In this document: in pieces, positions 12,001 through 19,365 of the stretch
Layout: the number at the start of each line of letters is the position of its first letter
Position numbering within the stretch: the stretch's first letter is position 1
Source: a virus
Virus record (IMG/VR): IMGVR_UViG_3300024503_000015
Coordinates: 124,001-188,000 of that record
Direction: 5' to 3' (one strand)
Length of the DNA stretch: 64,000 bases
Program-made: the position numbers and the translations under genes
The notes under the pieces: generated by a model
Seen by the model: only the letters and a program-made list of their open reading frames with translations
Told to the model about the DNA's origin: nothing
The model's database searches: none

Positions 12001-12567
12001 ATCTTGTTACCGTTTAGCCCAATAGTTAATACTATTACCACAAGAAACCCAGCAGAAACTGGTGAGTGGTATAAGGAAACTGCCGAAATTAGTGTGGCAA
12101 ATATTCAAGTAGGAAGAGGTTATAAGATTAAAACCATTGGTACAACAGATTACATGAGTATCGGCGCAAGTTCTAACACAATTGGTACAGAATTTATAGC
12201 AACAGCAGTGGGTTCAGGCACAGGTACAGTATTAGACTATACAAGTATTCCTTTAGAATACTGGGAAGGTTTGGATATTGAAGTGTTTGTAGCAGGCCGC
12301 CGCTTGCGTAAAAATCCAACATCAGTATGGGACGAAAGTTTAGGCCCAGATAGCCCAAGTGGTGACAAACAATTACAAGCAGAATTTGCAGTAAACAAGA
12401 ATGTGGGTGCTTATGTACGTTTAACAGAGCCTCCAACAAATGGCGCAAAAGTTATTGTACAGAAGAAAGTGGGTCAAGCGTGGGTAGCACAAGGTCAGAG
12501 CCTTGTTGATGCACAAACTGACCAAGCAAAATTCGTTCGTGCAAAGACTGCGAATTTGCCTCGATAA
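1..12567 (+). CDS. Giant modular virion structural protein (5' end outside the window)
   Basis: The frame is open from the first base, so the first in-window ATG (85) is almost certainly internal; about 4,190 codons are visible. Recognisable modules in order: an FG-GAP-like beta-propeller stretch with repeated FG..(V/I) blades (about 4760-5700); repeats of the form GxGYxxxPxIxI (about 7120-7260 and 8215-8440); a predicted coiled coil rich in A, L, E and Q (about 9085-9460); several short beta modules opening with a GDG/DGTG turn (about 8530, 9500, 10060, 10300); an IPT/TIG-like immunoglobulin module (about 11430-11960); and a C-terminal GRGYKIKTIGTTDYMSIG module (about 12110-12240). It lies directly upstream of structural and fibre genes, so a very long baseplate- or tail-associated protein is likely. 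The exact T4 counterpart, if any, is not evident. The stop codon overlaps a late promoter motif for the next gene. Confidence 0.8.
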   Translation: MTLLEETDTTPIDGETVLVTDGDNFKGKMFHYSSGAWVESQDKTAVNVAPLFDVVDVNATSFGDRTTYIGSSFIGSKVFSYQPGDTYDNILTQNISYRNIGNIGDIVFDFNLQKDSFTYQGEVELITRVLDRGYLRINDSLSDYRLVNGWVKSEFQTKQPVIRQINVQADLLNLFPIDVYAKSGMLDDLDVKVFVNNKKRTDYEIYRQNSIAYIQFTADLTVDDVVVIETMSSATKLDNIGYYKFPSNLESNPQNLSLEDLTLGQISNHLKTISENFVKFEGNIPGISNLRDLGNISGYGTQIVQHSGPLAPIMYSFTNKNVNIIKSLRYARDEYSKFKRNLIRTATTYGYDGITRTHLDLVLKEVTKDKTVESPFYLSDMVPFGVNFVYEQEVIDNSFTDYPLTFDFNLDEASSKAVMVYVNDDLLLHGRDYIFVNTSFVRILSAIQTGDILKIYQYDQTAGCCVPPTPTKLGLYPLFEPKIFVDNTYVTPTKVIQGHDGSITVAFSKPDEPNEFRDELLLELETRIYNNIKIRYNPELFNLDTLMTGYFRNADITVDELNSTLRQEFLNWTSLINDDYTKHSFFDRNEPFTYNYKSFADPQGNPLPGFWRGIYKYFYDTDRPHTHPWEMLGFSIKPKWWETTYGPAPYTKDNLLLWNDLAEGLVRAPGQLPTRNSLYARPELLKYVPVNASGELIDPLTVGLVSDFVSVFTEKEFTFGDQTPIETAWRRSSHYAFSLITALTLLRPAKMFALGFDRIRQYRDQTGQIVYKLPTGNLRFNTTNMVFPSTVKDSTRVFTSGLVNYLSDYGISKSFAILDNFKSDLTSLQVKISSKLAGFTTKEKFKLILDSRSPLNEGNVFIPQENYNIILNSSTPVTTINYSGVIIEKTTSGFVIKGYDKSIPEFKYKKALDTVSDPIINVGGISETYIDWNSNKFYSKGQIVKTDQNYFRVTVAHTSTTAFESKYFVKLPYLPIVGGRQIVIRRNFEKSVSTLHYGAELRTVQEVVDFLLGYGKYLTDAGFTFEYFNPNLKTVTDWQTSAKEFAFWTTQNWAEGSIITVSPAAEELIYRQDYAVVDSIYDPFYEYSLFKQDGVELEPSFTNSIRENNSFSLRPKNTADGLYHATLNLVQKEHVLILDDTTIFNDIIYDQVQGYRQERIKVVGYKISDWTGDFSIPGFVYDRAVVSEWTAWKDYALGETVKYKEFYYSARTNVPGTELFDDNNWYRLDGRPQSKLIPNWDYRATQFEDFYDLDTDSFDVDQQKFAQHLIGYQKRQYLENIINDDVSQYKFYQGMIQEKGTQNSLSKLFDALNYANTDSLEFFEEWAIRLGQYGASGGYEEVEYILNEEKFLINPQPIELVNAVPFGVNDFVYRITQDQVYLKPDDYTHEPFPVLASQKEYIRTAGYVNYEDVDYIISSKDEFANYNIKNLVEGTYFWLGFDNSSWNVYRFTNFAKSVKSVSEGTNLRITLNTKLPVDIEVGSYIGINNTNASLEGIKQVLDTGLNWFEITMPANLDTAAIAEINLFLNINLFKFTPQRLSSINDLNSLPVSAKKNNEIVWTDGVNNAWSVWKFAKTYTSTKITSEENYFGKVIAVDNTETVLAATSTNAVLFYSRPTSTFGWAFQDSIFPLSTETFTDTNGSFGDSLCFNADGSYLFVGAPRYGITSEPGALPTDPPIITEVDIGYVAQYTKNIYGSYEFTRVIQSATPTQFQYFGQKIQVNGNVLYIVSKGNGSSVPAAVSAYNLTTNTFLATLTLPTGISITDIDISSSNIVAISKNDESVLVVRLAGTAFTTVQEINVSDFTSLEVLETGSNFGTSVAITKDSTFVAVGVPGYSGVASNQGAVALFKLNASTYVADDFITSPLNQDSEKFGYRVRFNLDNDRLVIYSYGGSQTIETIIDSGETTFDLNVTTFIEEQEFTGSVRVYEKYDAKFLIGDELEPTAVSGINYGDAFVVARKIYINDQTSINGSFHEFSGSTKSWTKFREPEPSVNLSKIKSLFLYNTRTNSVVANLDFIDPITGKILGIAEQELTFKTYYDPAIYTVGVESVVVDLLMGWTTPHVGKLWWDLSTIKFANPLQGSIVYKANTWNNVYNDSTVDIYEWVESEYTPSEWDSLADTETGLALGISGTSKYGDLAYSIKQKYDTISKTFTNTYYFWVKNKTTVPDVTFRKTSASDVANLISNPKGQGIQYATLLGKNQFALVNCKGLITGKDVALNVRYWTVNNTENNIHAHYQLLAEGNTNKKLNKYVEQKWFDSLIGYDINGAEVPDPRLPAKLKYGILNKPRQGMFVNRLEALKQFIERVNSVLIQRAIIDDFDFTALNSKEEPPTELSGKYDIAIDSQSQIRFVGSTGFIQATAVPVVEAGKIVRVVVTNPGRGYKIAPEIIVNGAGTGVKLTAKINTIGEVTGVTVDNFGRDYLDSTTLYIRPFTILVNNDETAANKWSLYIWDSVKGDWFRSKTQIYDVTKHWDYADWYADGYSAFTKVDHLVDFSYEMSFIDIAVGDLVKIKNEKSGGWILLERINTLVTDNISLNYTTVGRQNGTIQFNSNLYKFTNSNIGFDSFTYDGDVYDDEPKEELRIILDVIKNNLLIDDLEVEYNKLFFASLRYVFSEQTFVDWAFKTSFVKSQHNLGELKQKVNYKNDNLASYEEYINEVKPYRTKVREFISNYTATDNTYTGTTDFDLPARYDTEEGKILPFDVKVNNSVITYNSSAILNAPYSDWLDHAGYRVTEIVVVDGGSGYQAAPAVEVVGVCKTKATAKAYISQGSVTKIAVETKGEGYLTTPTIVISGSVGASGVTAKATAILGEGVTRTNTIGVKFDRIIPEYQVSSITMSQTFDGTGSRTLFQLNWPIDIRTNKTAVTVSNEELLSSDFTVYNKKDTSLGYTRYIGILELSTAAEVGSSNITVTYTKDIRLLTAADRIQYYYSPITGQIGKDLGQLMSGVDYGGVEITGLGFEISSGWDGLPWFTAGWDDFDEDYTDFLVVSDGTTRSYNLPYIPADGEQINVYINGVRIDDINYDVYTSAETAYNTAAALLEVYTAEEIALQADKDAKEITVNSLTQELIDTQAVIADLQAQLEITSPSDPLYFALQTTLAENQAQETQLISDLTIAQGELDDAEALLTAKQVQVANKTLDVAAKLATLNATDEITNPDAQMQTFVGDGSTDTPIVIPAYVDVNSGDTIIFRKSTSDGSFRPNQQYLDSEISGGDFTYTTARGIRAEDINLDGDNFVTPTNSHAPEEVVTGQVVDSVAITVYHTVEDGTPIIVTRHYITTEPENEFLIGQRPNSTQAAVVKLNGLIKKQDVDYTLNYAMQKVVFPTNLPVGSEVVITSMSKNGTSILDSDSFTGDGVSVDFVTVARWDGDYSALVTVNGVPATVTTFVTDNTYSEVGNIGIRFATAPVNTAIIDYTIIGTALNTVSRVSTETVVYDGTSQVYSLTNTPANLRPFDNNVLVEYAGRILRPADTVYFDVVGTVRTYTVSTVDYAINTIDANKVRVFLNGTELAISRQFTWKSSSNQLTIKRGVAKVGDKIALVILENAEYYIDEDSTGAQLRLVDSYSVNDKFAVTTFTNHDILDIERNSDYITSASIVTVGTTDYYRLNQLLAGRIQLRNPALGAQYIWLALNGELLTPEIDYILEDNLTYIQIDRNRVLTSTDVIDLIVFSSDVTTGRPFGYRIFKDMLNRTIYKRLDSEASAVLAQPLNYYDTTIVLEDASGLVEPLRSQNQAGIVLIDKERIEYLEKDGNTLKYLRRGTLGTGVPEVHPVGTAVLDASTNQTVPYKDETETVVLVAGGYSQASEIYENSFGINVTSVKYNFNNTTAFPLGGQVVTVKGTGFKENVEVVIGDPTLKTTFVATEVNSANEIIVSNIDRLFVGKEVVFSGAVFGGIDSSISYYILTYGQDVVTEEYYITVSETVNGSPVSLSVSTGEMTGSHMRAKCNTTYVSSTELTFISQAEVVGAYDLVIVNPSFSVGPVTVAQTSYVAPAAIKYVQILLPFSPIVNTITTRNPAETGEWYKETAEISVANIQVGRGYKIKTIGTTDYMSIGASSNTIGTEFIATAVGSGTGTVLDYTSIPLEYWEGLDIEVFVAGRRLRKNPTSVWDESLGPDSPSGDKQLQAEFAVNKNVGAYVRLTEPPTNGAKVIVQKKVGQAWVAQGQSLVDAQTDQAKFVRAKTANLPR

Positions 12568-12570
12568 ATA
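12563..12570 (+). promoter_or_regulatory. T4-type late promoter motif GATAAATA
   Basis: Overlaps the stop codon of the giant structural gene, 22 bases before the ATG at 12592. Confidence 0.6.
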
Positions 12571-12591
12571 TAGAATACAGGTGATTTTAAC

Positions 12592-13206
12592 ATGACAACA
12601 AAACCAAACGAAAATTCAGGAATCCGAGTACAAGGACATATAAAAATATTTGATCCAACTACTAAGGAAGTCTTTATTGATAAGAAAAACGCTATTCACT
12701 ACGAAAATATGAGTATAGCCCTGGCAGAAAGTCTTGCAAACGCAGGCAAAGGGTTTATATATGAGATGGTGTTTGGCAATGGCGGCACTTCGGTGGACCC
12801 AACAGGAGTTATTACATACCTTACTCCTAACAGCACAGGGTCTAATGCCAGTTTATACAACGAAACATACACTAAAGTAGTTGATGATAGAAGCACAAAT
12901 AATTTAGATCCAACTAGAAATAAGATAGAAACACGTCATGTTACTGGTACAAACTACACAGACATCTTAATCACTTGTTTATTAGACTACGGCGAGCCTA
13001 GCAATCAAGACGCATTTGACAACGCCACGTACACAGACGGCGAATATGTGTTTGATGAACTAGGTTTAAGAGGTTACGATCCTGCTGGAACAGGTCGTTT
13101 ACTAACACACGTTATCTTCCACCCTGTACAAAAGAGTTTAAACCGTTTAATTCAAATAGACTACACAGTTAGAGTACAGAGCTTAACCGGTTTTAATGAG
13201 GCTTAA
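12592..13206 (+). CDS. Virion structural protein, probably tail/baseplate
   Basis: 204 residues, soluble, no membrane segment. It starts at an ATG behind GGTGATTTTAAC and 22 bases after a late promoter motif, and ends two bases before the first fibre gene. The N-terminal part (residues 12-35, GIRVQGHIKIFDPTTKEVF) looks like a beta-strand pair, and the middle contains a Gly/Thr-rich segment. Position between the giant structural protein and the fibre genes suggests a connector or baseplate component. No family was recognised, so the structural role is inferred from context. Confidence 0.7.
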   Translation: MTTKPNENSGIRVQGHIKIFDPTTKEVFIDKKNAIHYENMSIALAESLANAGKGFIYEMVFGNGGTSVDPTGVITYLTPNSTGSNASLYNETYTKVVDDRSTNNLDPTRNKIETRHVTGTNYTDILITCLLDYGEPSNQDAFDNATYTDGEYVFDELGLRGYDPAGTGRLLTHVIFHPVQKSLNRLIQIDYTVRVQSLTGFNEA

Positions 13207-13208
13207 TT

Positions 13209-15521
13209 ATGTCATACCAAGTTAGATATACAGATTCAACAAATTTAGACAAACCAGCATTAACGGTAGAAGATAATACCATTAATGATTCAACATCGTT
13301 ACAATTTCCAGGTCGTAATGTTACTGGTTATGGCACAATTATTGCAGAAAACTTTTTACACTTATTAGAAAATTTTGCTAACGACAGCGCACCAACAAAT
13401 CCAATAGAAGGACAATTATGGTACGATAATACTGCTGGTGTTAACCAACTAAAAGTGTGGGACGGTACTAGTTGGTCTAGTGCTGGCGGTTTAAAGAAAG
13501 GCAACGTTGAGCCAGAATTGGCAACTAGTTTACCAGGAGACCTATGGGTAAACACCGATACACAACAATTATACCTATACACAGGTTCAGGTTGGATCTT
13601 AGTTGGTCCAAGATTTAGTGAAGGTGCTCGTACTGGTGCTGAACCAGAGTTTATCGAAGACACATTAAGCAACGCTCAGCCAGTGGTTTCTAACTATATT
13701 AATGGTGAGCGTGTTTGTATTATTAGTAAAACAGCGTTTACACCAAAAACTTTAATCACAGGCTTTCAAACAATCAAAGCAGGTGTTAATTTAAACTCTA
13801 ACTACAATACATATTGGGGTACTGCTGAAAAGGCAGCGGCGCTGTTAGTAGGTACCACTACAGTTTCTGCATCAAACTTCCTAAGAGGCGATGCAACTAG
13901 TAATACAACATTTCCAATCAACGTTAGAAATGCAGGCGGTATTGCAATCGGTGAAGATACTCAGTTAAATTTAGGTATTGACGGTGCCGCAGGTGTAATT
14001 TTTCACAAAACATCTGGTAGTAACTTAGATATTCGTATGAACAACAACGGTGCTATCCGTACAGTTGTTCGTGTTGACAGTTCAGAGCGTGTTGGTATTA
14101 ATAATATTAACCCACAGACTGACTTAGATGTAGGCGGAGACTTTAACGCATCCGGTAACATTACCGCAGACGGTAGTGCTACATTTGGCGGCGGACTTAC
14201 AGTAACAGGCGCATTAGATATTGCAGGTGATGTATCGTTTGGTACAGACAATACAAATACAGTAACAGTATCTGGTGTTATTTTACCAGACGTAAACTTA
14301 GGTGCAGATATTGGTACTGTAGATAAAAAGTTTCAAAGAATTTGGAGTTCACGCTTTGACGGTGAATTTTATGGAAACGTGTTTGGTTCGTTAACTGGTA
14401 ATGCCAGCGGATCGTCTACTAAACTAGCATCTCCAACAATCTTTGACTTAGACGGTGACATTACATCTAACGAAGTTGAATTTGATGGACAAACAGGTAC
14501 TCCGACACTTAATACTCTAACAGCATCAGGTACAGGCACAGAAGCAACATTGACATTTGTGGCACAGACAGTTGCTCCGTATCCAACAGGATCTACTATT
14601 GTAGTATCTGGTGTTGCTCCAACAGGATATCGCGGAACTTACACAGTTACAGACGGTGGACTAGACTATGTTAAGTATGCTAGTACACAAACTGGCCCAC
14701 AAACATCGGCAGGTGCTGTTTCAAGATTTGGGTTATCAGGAAATAGAAAACGTTTTTACACACAATTAAGCGAAACCTTTATTGCAGATAAACCAGAAGT
14801 TACAAGTATTCAAGAAGGTGATGAATTTGTTGTACAGCGTGGAGCAGAAGGTCTTAAAAAGATTACAAAACAAAGTCTGTGGACAGCAATACCTGTAACA
14901 CCTTGCGGAGTAGTGCTACCATTTGCTGGTTTAGTTGCACCTACAGGATGGCTATTCTGCGACGGTTCAGAAGTATTAATATCGAGCTACCCAGAATTGT
15001 TTGATATCATAGGATATCAGTTCGGCGACATTACTACATTATTAGGACTTGGTACTTTCAAACTTCCAGATATGCGAGGCAGAATGGCTCTTGCTATGGA
15101 TAGTATGAATAATGGTATTACAGTTCCAAGCAAATTAGATCCAACACAGCAAATTAGCACAGGCGGCGGCGCCGCAAATAGAGTAACAGATGCAACTGCT
15201 GATATTGTTGGCCAAGGCGGCGGCGTTGAGAAGAAGTTAATTGACACTTCTGAAATACCAGATCACGTACACGATTTAATCGGCGACGATGAAAACAAAT
15301 ACTATGCGTTTAGAAACGTTCCAGGAGATCCAACTGATACTAATGCTATTAGCGGAGAAGGTTCTACTACTACAGCCCGAGGACAATACATGTCAGACTC
15401 TGGTGGCATTTTAGGATATCCAAAAACTGCTGGCGGCGAATCTATACAATCACAATTCAATGTTATGAATCCATACTTAACATTGAACTACATTATTAAT
15501 ACTGGACGAAACGTACTATGA
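13209..15521 (+). CDS. Tail fibre protein with phage tail collar domain
   Basis: 770 residues. Residues 1-145 form the module shared with the next two genes (GxNVTGYG..ENFLHLLENFA, then GQLWYD and GDLWVN motifs). The middle is fibre-like, with repeated G-N-A-S-G and VGINNINPQTDLDVGG stretches (about 295-420). The C-terminal third holds a Phage Tail Collar domain (about 567-640: GVVLPFAGLVAPTGWLFCDG and TFKLPDMRGRM), the fold of T4 gp12 short fibres. It probably binds the cell surface, with its N-terminus on the baseplate. Its stop overlaps the start of the next fibre gene (ATGA), so all three fibres are probably made from linked transcripts. Confidence 0.85.
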   Translation: MSYQVRYTDSTNLDKPALTVEDNTINDSTSLQFPGRNVTGYGTIIAENFLHLLENFANDSAPTNPIEGQLWYDNTAGVNQLKVWDGTSWSSAGGLKKGNVEPELATSLPGDLWVNTDTQQLYLYTGSGWILVGPRFSEGARTGAEPEFIEDTLSNAQPVVSNYINGERVCIISKTAFTPKTLITGFQTIKAGVNLNSNYNTYWGTAEKAAALLVGTTTVSASNFLRGDATSNTTFPINVRNAGGIAIGEDTQLNLGIDGAAGVIFHKTSGSNLDIRMNNNGAIRTVVRVDSSERVGINNINPQTDLDVGGDFNASGNITADGSATFGGGLTVTGALDIAGDVSFGTDNTNTVTVSGVILPDVNLGADIGTVDKKFQRIWSSRFDGEFYGNVFGSLTGNASGSSTKLASPTIFDLDGDITSNEVEFDGQTGTPTLNTLTASGTGTEATLTFVAQTVAPYPTGSTIVVSGVAPTGYRGTYTVTDGGLDYVKYASTQTGPQTSAGAVSRFGLSGNRKRFYTQLSETFIADKPEVTSIQEGDEFVVQRGAEGLKKITKQSLWTAIPVTPCGVVLPFAGLVAPTGWLFCDGSEVLISSYPELFDIIGYQFGDITTLLGLGTFKLPDMRGRMALAMDSMNNGITVPSKLDPTQQISTGGGAANRVTDATADIVGQGGGVEKKLIDTSEIPDHVHDLIGDDENKYYAFRNVPGDPTDTNAISGEGSTTTARGQYMSDSGGILGYPKTAGGESIQSQFNVMNPYLTLNYIINTGRNVL

Positions 15522-17365
15522 CATATAGAATTAACAAAACTGACGGCAATCAATTAACAGATATCCCAGACGGTACGTTTGATACCAGCACAACATCACT
15601 AACGTTAATTGGTAAAAACGTTACAGCATTTGGAGAAGCATACAATGAGAACTTGGTAAAGTTGCTAGAAAACTTTGCTAGTTCTAGCGCACCAGAATCG
15701 GCATTAAAAGGGCAGTTGTGGTACGATACTGGTAGTGGAAGATTAAATGTATATGACGGCAGCGACTTTAGAGCAGCCGGTGGTCCTATTGTTAGTAACA
15801 GAGAACCAACTAATTTAGTTGCAGGAGATTTGTGGATCAACAATGAAACTAATCAGTTATGGTTTTATGATGGCACTGACTTAACACTTGCTGGTCCTAT
15901 ATACAACAATATTCAAGGTACTACAGGATTTGTAGTAGAAACAGTACTGGACAACTTTAATAGAGGCCATACAGTTGCAAAATTATATGTGGCCAGCACT
16001 TTACTAGGGTTGTTTAGTAAAGATGCATTTACACCTGCACAGCCAATTGTTGGATATGCAGAAGGAATCAAAGATATTCAAGTTGGATTTAATGCTGGTT
16101 CGTTAACAGACATGAAATTTGATGCTATTGTGACTCGTGCTGAAAATATTTTAACAGCAGTAGGTGATTTAAAATCAGCAGAACAAATTGTCTATAACGA
16201 CGAAGATCAGGTTATTGTTGGTAGTTTAACACTACAATCAGATGCAGGGTTAATCATAGGTTCTTCAGAAGACGTTGATTTAAAAGTTGATGGCGGAAAA
16301 TTTACCATTGAGCACAAACTTACAGGACAAGATATTGGTATTAAAATTAAATCACCAACAGGTACTATTGAAGCCATTACTATAGATTCAGTGAATTCAA
16401 GAGTTGGTATTTTCCAAGAAATTCCAACATCGACTATGGACATCAACGGCAATTTAAAAGTTGCAGGGGACTTATTTGTTGGAGGAGATACTGTAACATT
16501 AAACACTACAGTACTTGAAGTTGAAGATAAAAACATAGTTTTAGGTAAAACACTTAGCACACCTACAGATTCGTCAGCCGATGGCGGTGGTATTATATTA
16601 CAAGGAACTACTGATAAAAGTATCTTGTATGATTTAGCAACTGTAAGTTGGAGTTCTAATCTTAATTGGAATTTAACAACAGGAAACTCTTATAGAGTTA
16701 ACAATGTTTCTGTACTGTCTAACAATACCCTGGGCGCAGGTGTGTTATATTCTAGTTTACAAACATTAGGAGCACTACAAACTCTTAACGTTGATGATGC
16801 TACCTATATCAATAATACAACTATTAGTACCTCTGCAAATAATTTAATTTTAAATCCTGCAGATAACGTTGCAATTAGCAGTAAAAGAATTGTTGACCTA
16901 GCAGATCCTGTAGATGAACAGGATGCGGCTACTAAAAATTATACAGATGCTCGTGTGTTTGACCGCGGTCTTTCTATGAGCATGGACGTAACTGGATTAT
17001 CAAACAACCAAATTGCTACAATTTTAGATACTATTGCTCCGTATTATGATCCAATAACAGCGCCAGAAGGTGTAGCCAAAGACGGTACTAGACTTCGTTT
17101 ACATGCAACTACACTATCAGCGTCTTCAGGAAATATTACATACAGTCCTACAGTGGGCGTAGAGTTCCAGACTATTTTAGTTGATAAAGCAGGCGGTTCA
17201 GAAAATCAAGCAGTTGTAAGCGACCTAGCAGTAGGACAAACTATTACTGGTCCTAGCGTGTCAATTAGCGTAGTTAGACAGGATAAATTATTTGTTATGG
17301 GCGGTGGTTTAACACCTACTCCAGGACAATGGGGATTTGAGAGCGATATCAATGCACCTTATTAA
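15518..17365 (+). CDS. Tail fibre protein, second paralogue
   Basis: 615 residues. The N-terminal ~130 residues are a clear paralogue of the genes on both sides (GKNVTAFGEAYNENLVKLLENFA; KGQLWYDTGSGRLNVYDGSD; GDLWINNETNQLWFYDG). The body has fibre-type VGIFQEIPTSTMDINGNLKV and VLEVEDKNIVLGK motifs (about residues 288-345), which resemble trimeric fibre shaft and stalk segments. There is no collar domain. The C-terminus is beta-rich and unlike those of its neighbours. Translation overlaps the upstream fibre gene by 4 bases. Probably a virion fibre or fibre adaptor. Confidence 0.8.
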   Translation: MTYRINKTDGNQLTDIPDGTFDTSTTSLTLIGKNVTAFGEAYNENLVKLLENFASSSAPESALKGQLWYDTGSGRLNVYDGSDFRAAGGPIVSNREPTNLVAGDLWINNETNQLWFYDGTDLTLAGPIYNNIQGTTGFVVETVLDNFNRGHTVAKLYVASTLLGLFSKDAFTPAQPIVGYAEGIKDIQVGFNAGSLTDMKFDAIVTRAENILTAVGDLKSAEQIVYNDEDQVIVGSLTLQSDAGLIIGSSEDVDLKVDGGKFTIEHKLTGQDIGIKIKSPTGTIEAITIDSVNSRVGIFQEIPTSTMDINGNLKVAGDLFVGGDTVTLNTTVLEVEDKNIVLGKTLSTPTDSSADGGGIILQGTTDKSILYDLATVSWSSNLNWNLTTGNSYRVNNVSVLSNNTLGAGVLYSSLQTLGALQTLNVDDATYINNTTISTSANNLILNPADNVAISSKRIVDLADPVDEQDAATKNYTDARVFDRGLSMSMDVTGLSNNQIATILDTIAPYYDPITAPEGVAKDGTRLRLHATTLSASSGNITYSPTVGVEFQTILVDKAGGSENQAVVSDLAVGQTITGPSVSISVVRQDKLFVMGGGLTPTPGQWGFESDINAPY

Positions 17366-17391
17366 GCACAGACTTCAAATAAGCAGGCAGC

Positions 17392-17399
17392 GATAAATA
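17392..17399 (+). promoter_or_regulatory. T4-type late promoter motif GATAAATA
   Basis: In the 56-base gap between the second and third fibre genes, 23 bases before the ATG at 17422. Confidence 0.65.
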
Positions 17400-17421
17400 A
17401 CATATATTAGGGGTTATAAGA

Positions 17422-19365
17422 ATGGCGTACACAATAAACCGATGGGACGGAACAGCGATTGCAGTAATCGAAGACGGTACCGTCAATCAAAGTTTAGACA
17501 TTAAGTTAATCGGTAAAAATTATGCCGGCTACGGTGAAATTCAGAACGAAAACACAGTATTCATGTTGGAGAATTTCGCAAGCGGAACAAGTCCAGCAAA
17601 CGCAGTACGTGGACAGTTATGGTACGATAGCGGTAATAAAAAGTTAAAGATTTATACAGGCGATATAGTCGGTGCTGTAAAGCAATGGAAGCAAATTGGC
17701 GGAGCAGAATACGGCAGCACAGAACCAAGTTATCCTAACAACGGTGATTTTTGGTTTGATGTAAATCGAGATCAACTTAAAGTAAGAAACGGAGATAGTT
17801 GGCTAGCAATCGGACCTCAAAGTGCTGGTGCTGGCGTAACGCAAATGGTTTCTAAGCAAGTTCGTGGATTCCCTGTAGGCAGTACAACTCCTCAAACTTA
17901 TTCTATCATTATTGCTAATATTAATGATATTCCTGTTTATATTACTTCTAGAGAAGAATTTACACTAGATACTAGCGACCCTGATTCTATTATTGTTGGT
18001 TTTAATCTAATTAAGAAAGGTTTAACACTACAAGAAGTAGACGATACAACCGGTGTCAGCGGAACTCCAACATACTTATATTGGGGTACATCTAGTAACG
18101 CATTACGACTAGGCGGATTCCTAGCATCAGATTATGTACGTTCAGGTAGTTCAAACTTTACAGCCACAGTTCGTTTTAGCGATTTAGGCTATACCGTAGG
18201 CGACAGTAACGACCTGGCAGTATTCATTGAAACAGGTACAGAGCCAGTAATTCAAAATACTACAGGTCCCAGAGTTTATTTTAGAGTTAGAGACGGTTCA
18301 GATGTTAAGAACCCATTAACAATTAATGCAACTAAACTTGAACCAGGTGTTGATAACACATTTAGTATCGGTACTAGTCTTAAAAAATGGAAAGAAGTTT
18401 ATGCTACAAACTTCTACGGTATTGCAGATAATGCAAATGCACTTCAAGTAGAAGCAGGAGTTTATCGTGTAGCCAGCACAAGTGCAGGTGTTAATACTAT
18501 TGCCGCTCGCGACAGCAGTGGTAATTTAACAGCAAATACATTTAATGGTAACGCTACTAGTGCTACTAAATTAGCAACTATTAGAACTATTAACGGTGTA
18601 AACTTTGATGGTACTACAAATATTATTATCGAAGACGATACAAAAGTTAGAATAGACGGTAGTACAATGACTGGCTATTTGACTTTAAATGGCGATCCAA
18701 CATCATTAAATCATGCCGCTACAAAAAACTATGTTGATGCACAGTTTGGTGTAGGCGGTGTATTAAGTATTGCAAGAGGTGGTTCTGGTGCAAGCACAGC
18801 CGCTAATGCTAGATCTAACTTAGACGTTCCAACACGCACAGGTGGAGACGCCAGTGGTACATGGAACATTAACATTTCTGGATCAGCCGCACAATTAAAC
18901 GGATATGCAAGTTCAACATCTGCGACAGGCGATACTATTGCTAGACGAGATAGTAGTGGTAATTTAACTGCTAACGTGTTTAGCGGTACTGCTACTTCAG
19001 CACGTTACGCTGACTTGGCAGAAAAGTATATTCCAGATAACAATTACGAAGTTGGAACAGTTGTAATGGTAGGCGGCGAAAAAGAAGTCACTGCGTGTAC
19101 ATTTGGCTCACGTGCAATCGGCGCAATATCTGGTAACCCTGCTTATATGATGAACAGCGGCTTAGAAGGCGGCGTATATGTTGCACTAAAAGGTCGTGTT
19201 CCAGTTAAAGTAACTGGCCGTGTTAAGAAAGGTGATCGCATGATTGCTAGTGAAGGCGGTGTTGCTATAGCAGGTCAATTCCACTCAAACGCAGATGTAT
19301 TTGCCATTGCGTTAGAATCAAACGATAATATAGATATTAAAATAGTGGAGTGTTTAATTCTTTAA
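17422..19365 (+). CDS. Tail fibre protein, third paralogue, with G2-like C-terminal domain
   Basis: 647 residues. Residues 1-130 repeat the shared module (GKNYAGYGEIQNENTVFMLENFA, RGQLWYDSG). The shaft carries typical fibre repeats (NGNATSATKLATIRTINGV; SATGDTIARRDSSGNLTANV). The end has YADLAEKYIPDNNYEVGTVV followed by a beta-rich VALKGRVPVKVTGRVKKGD segment, resembling the intramolecular-chaperone/peptidase-G2 type domains at the ends of many phage fibres. It has its own late promoter motif (17392-17399), unlike the second fibre. The stop overlaps the convergent thyA stop by 4 bases. Confidence 0.82.
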   Translation: MAYTINRWDGTAIAVIEDGTVNQSLDIKLIGKNYAGYGEIQNENTVFMLENFASGTSPANAVRGQLWYDSGNKKLKIYTGDIVGAVKQWKQIGGAEYGSTEPSYPNNGDFWFDVNRDQLKVRNGDSWLAIGPQSAGAGVTQMVSKQVRGFPVGSTTPQTYSIIIANINDIPVYITSREEFTLDTSDPDSIIVGFNLIKKGLTLQEVDDTTGVSGTPTYLYWGTSSNALRLGGFLASDYVRSGSSNFTATVRFSDLGYTVGDSNDLAVFIETGTEPVIQNTTGPRVYFRVRDGSDVKNPLTINATKLEPGVDNTFSIGTSLKKWKEVYATNFYGIADNANALQVEAGVYRVASTSAGVNTIAARDSSGNLTANTFNGNATSATKLATIRTINGVNFDGTTNIIIEDDTKVRIDGSTMTGYLTLNGDPTSLNHAATKNYVDAQFGVGGVLSIARGGSGASTAANARSNLDVPTRTGGDASGTWNINISGSAAQLNGYASSTSATGDTIARRDSSGNLTANVFSGTATSARYADLAEKYIPDNNYEVGTVVMVGGEKEVTACTFGSRAIGAISGNPAYMMNSGLEGGVYVALKGRVPVKVTGRVKKGDRMIASEGGVAIAGQFHSNADVFAIALESNDNIDIKIVECLIL

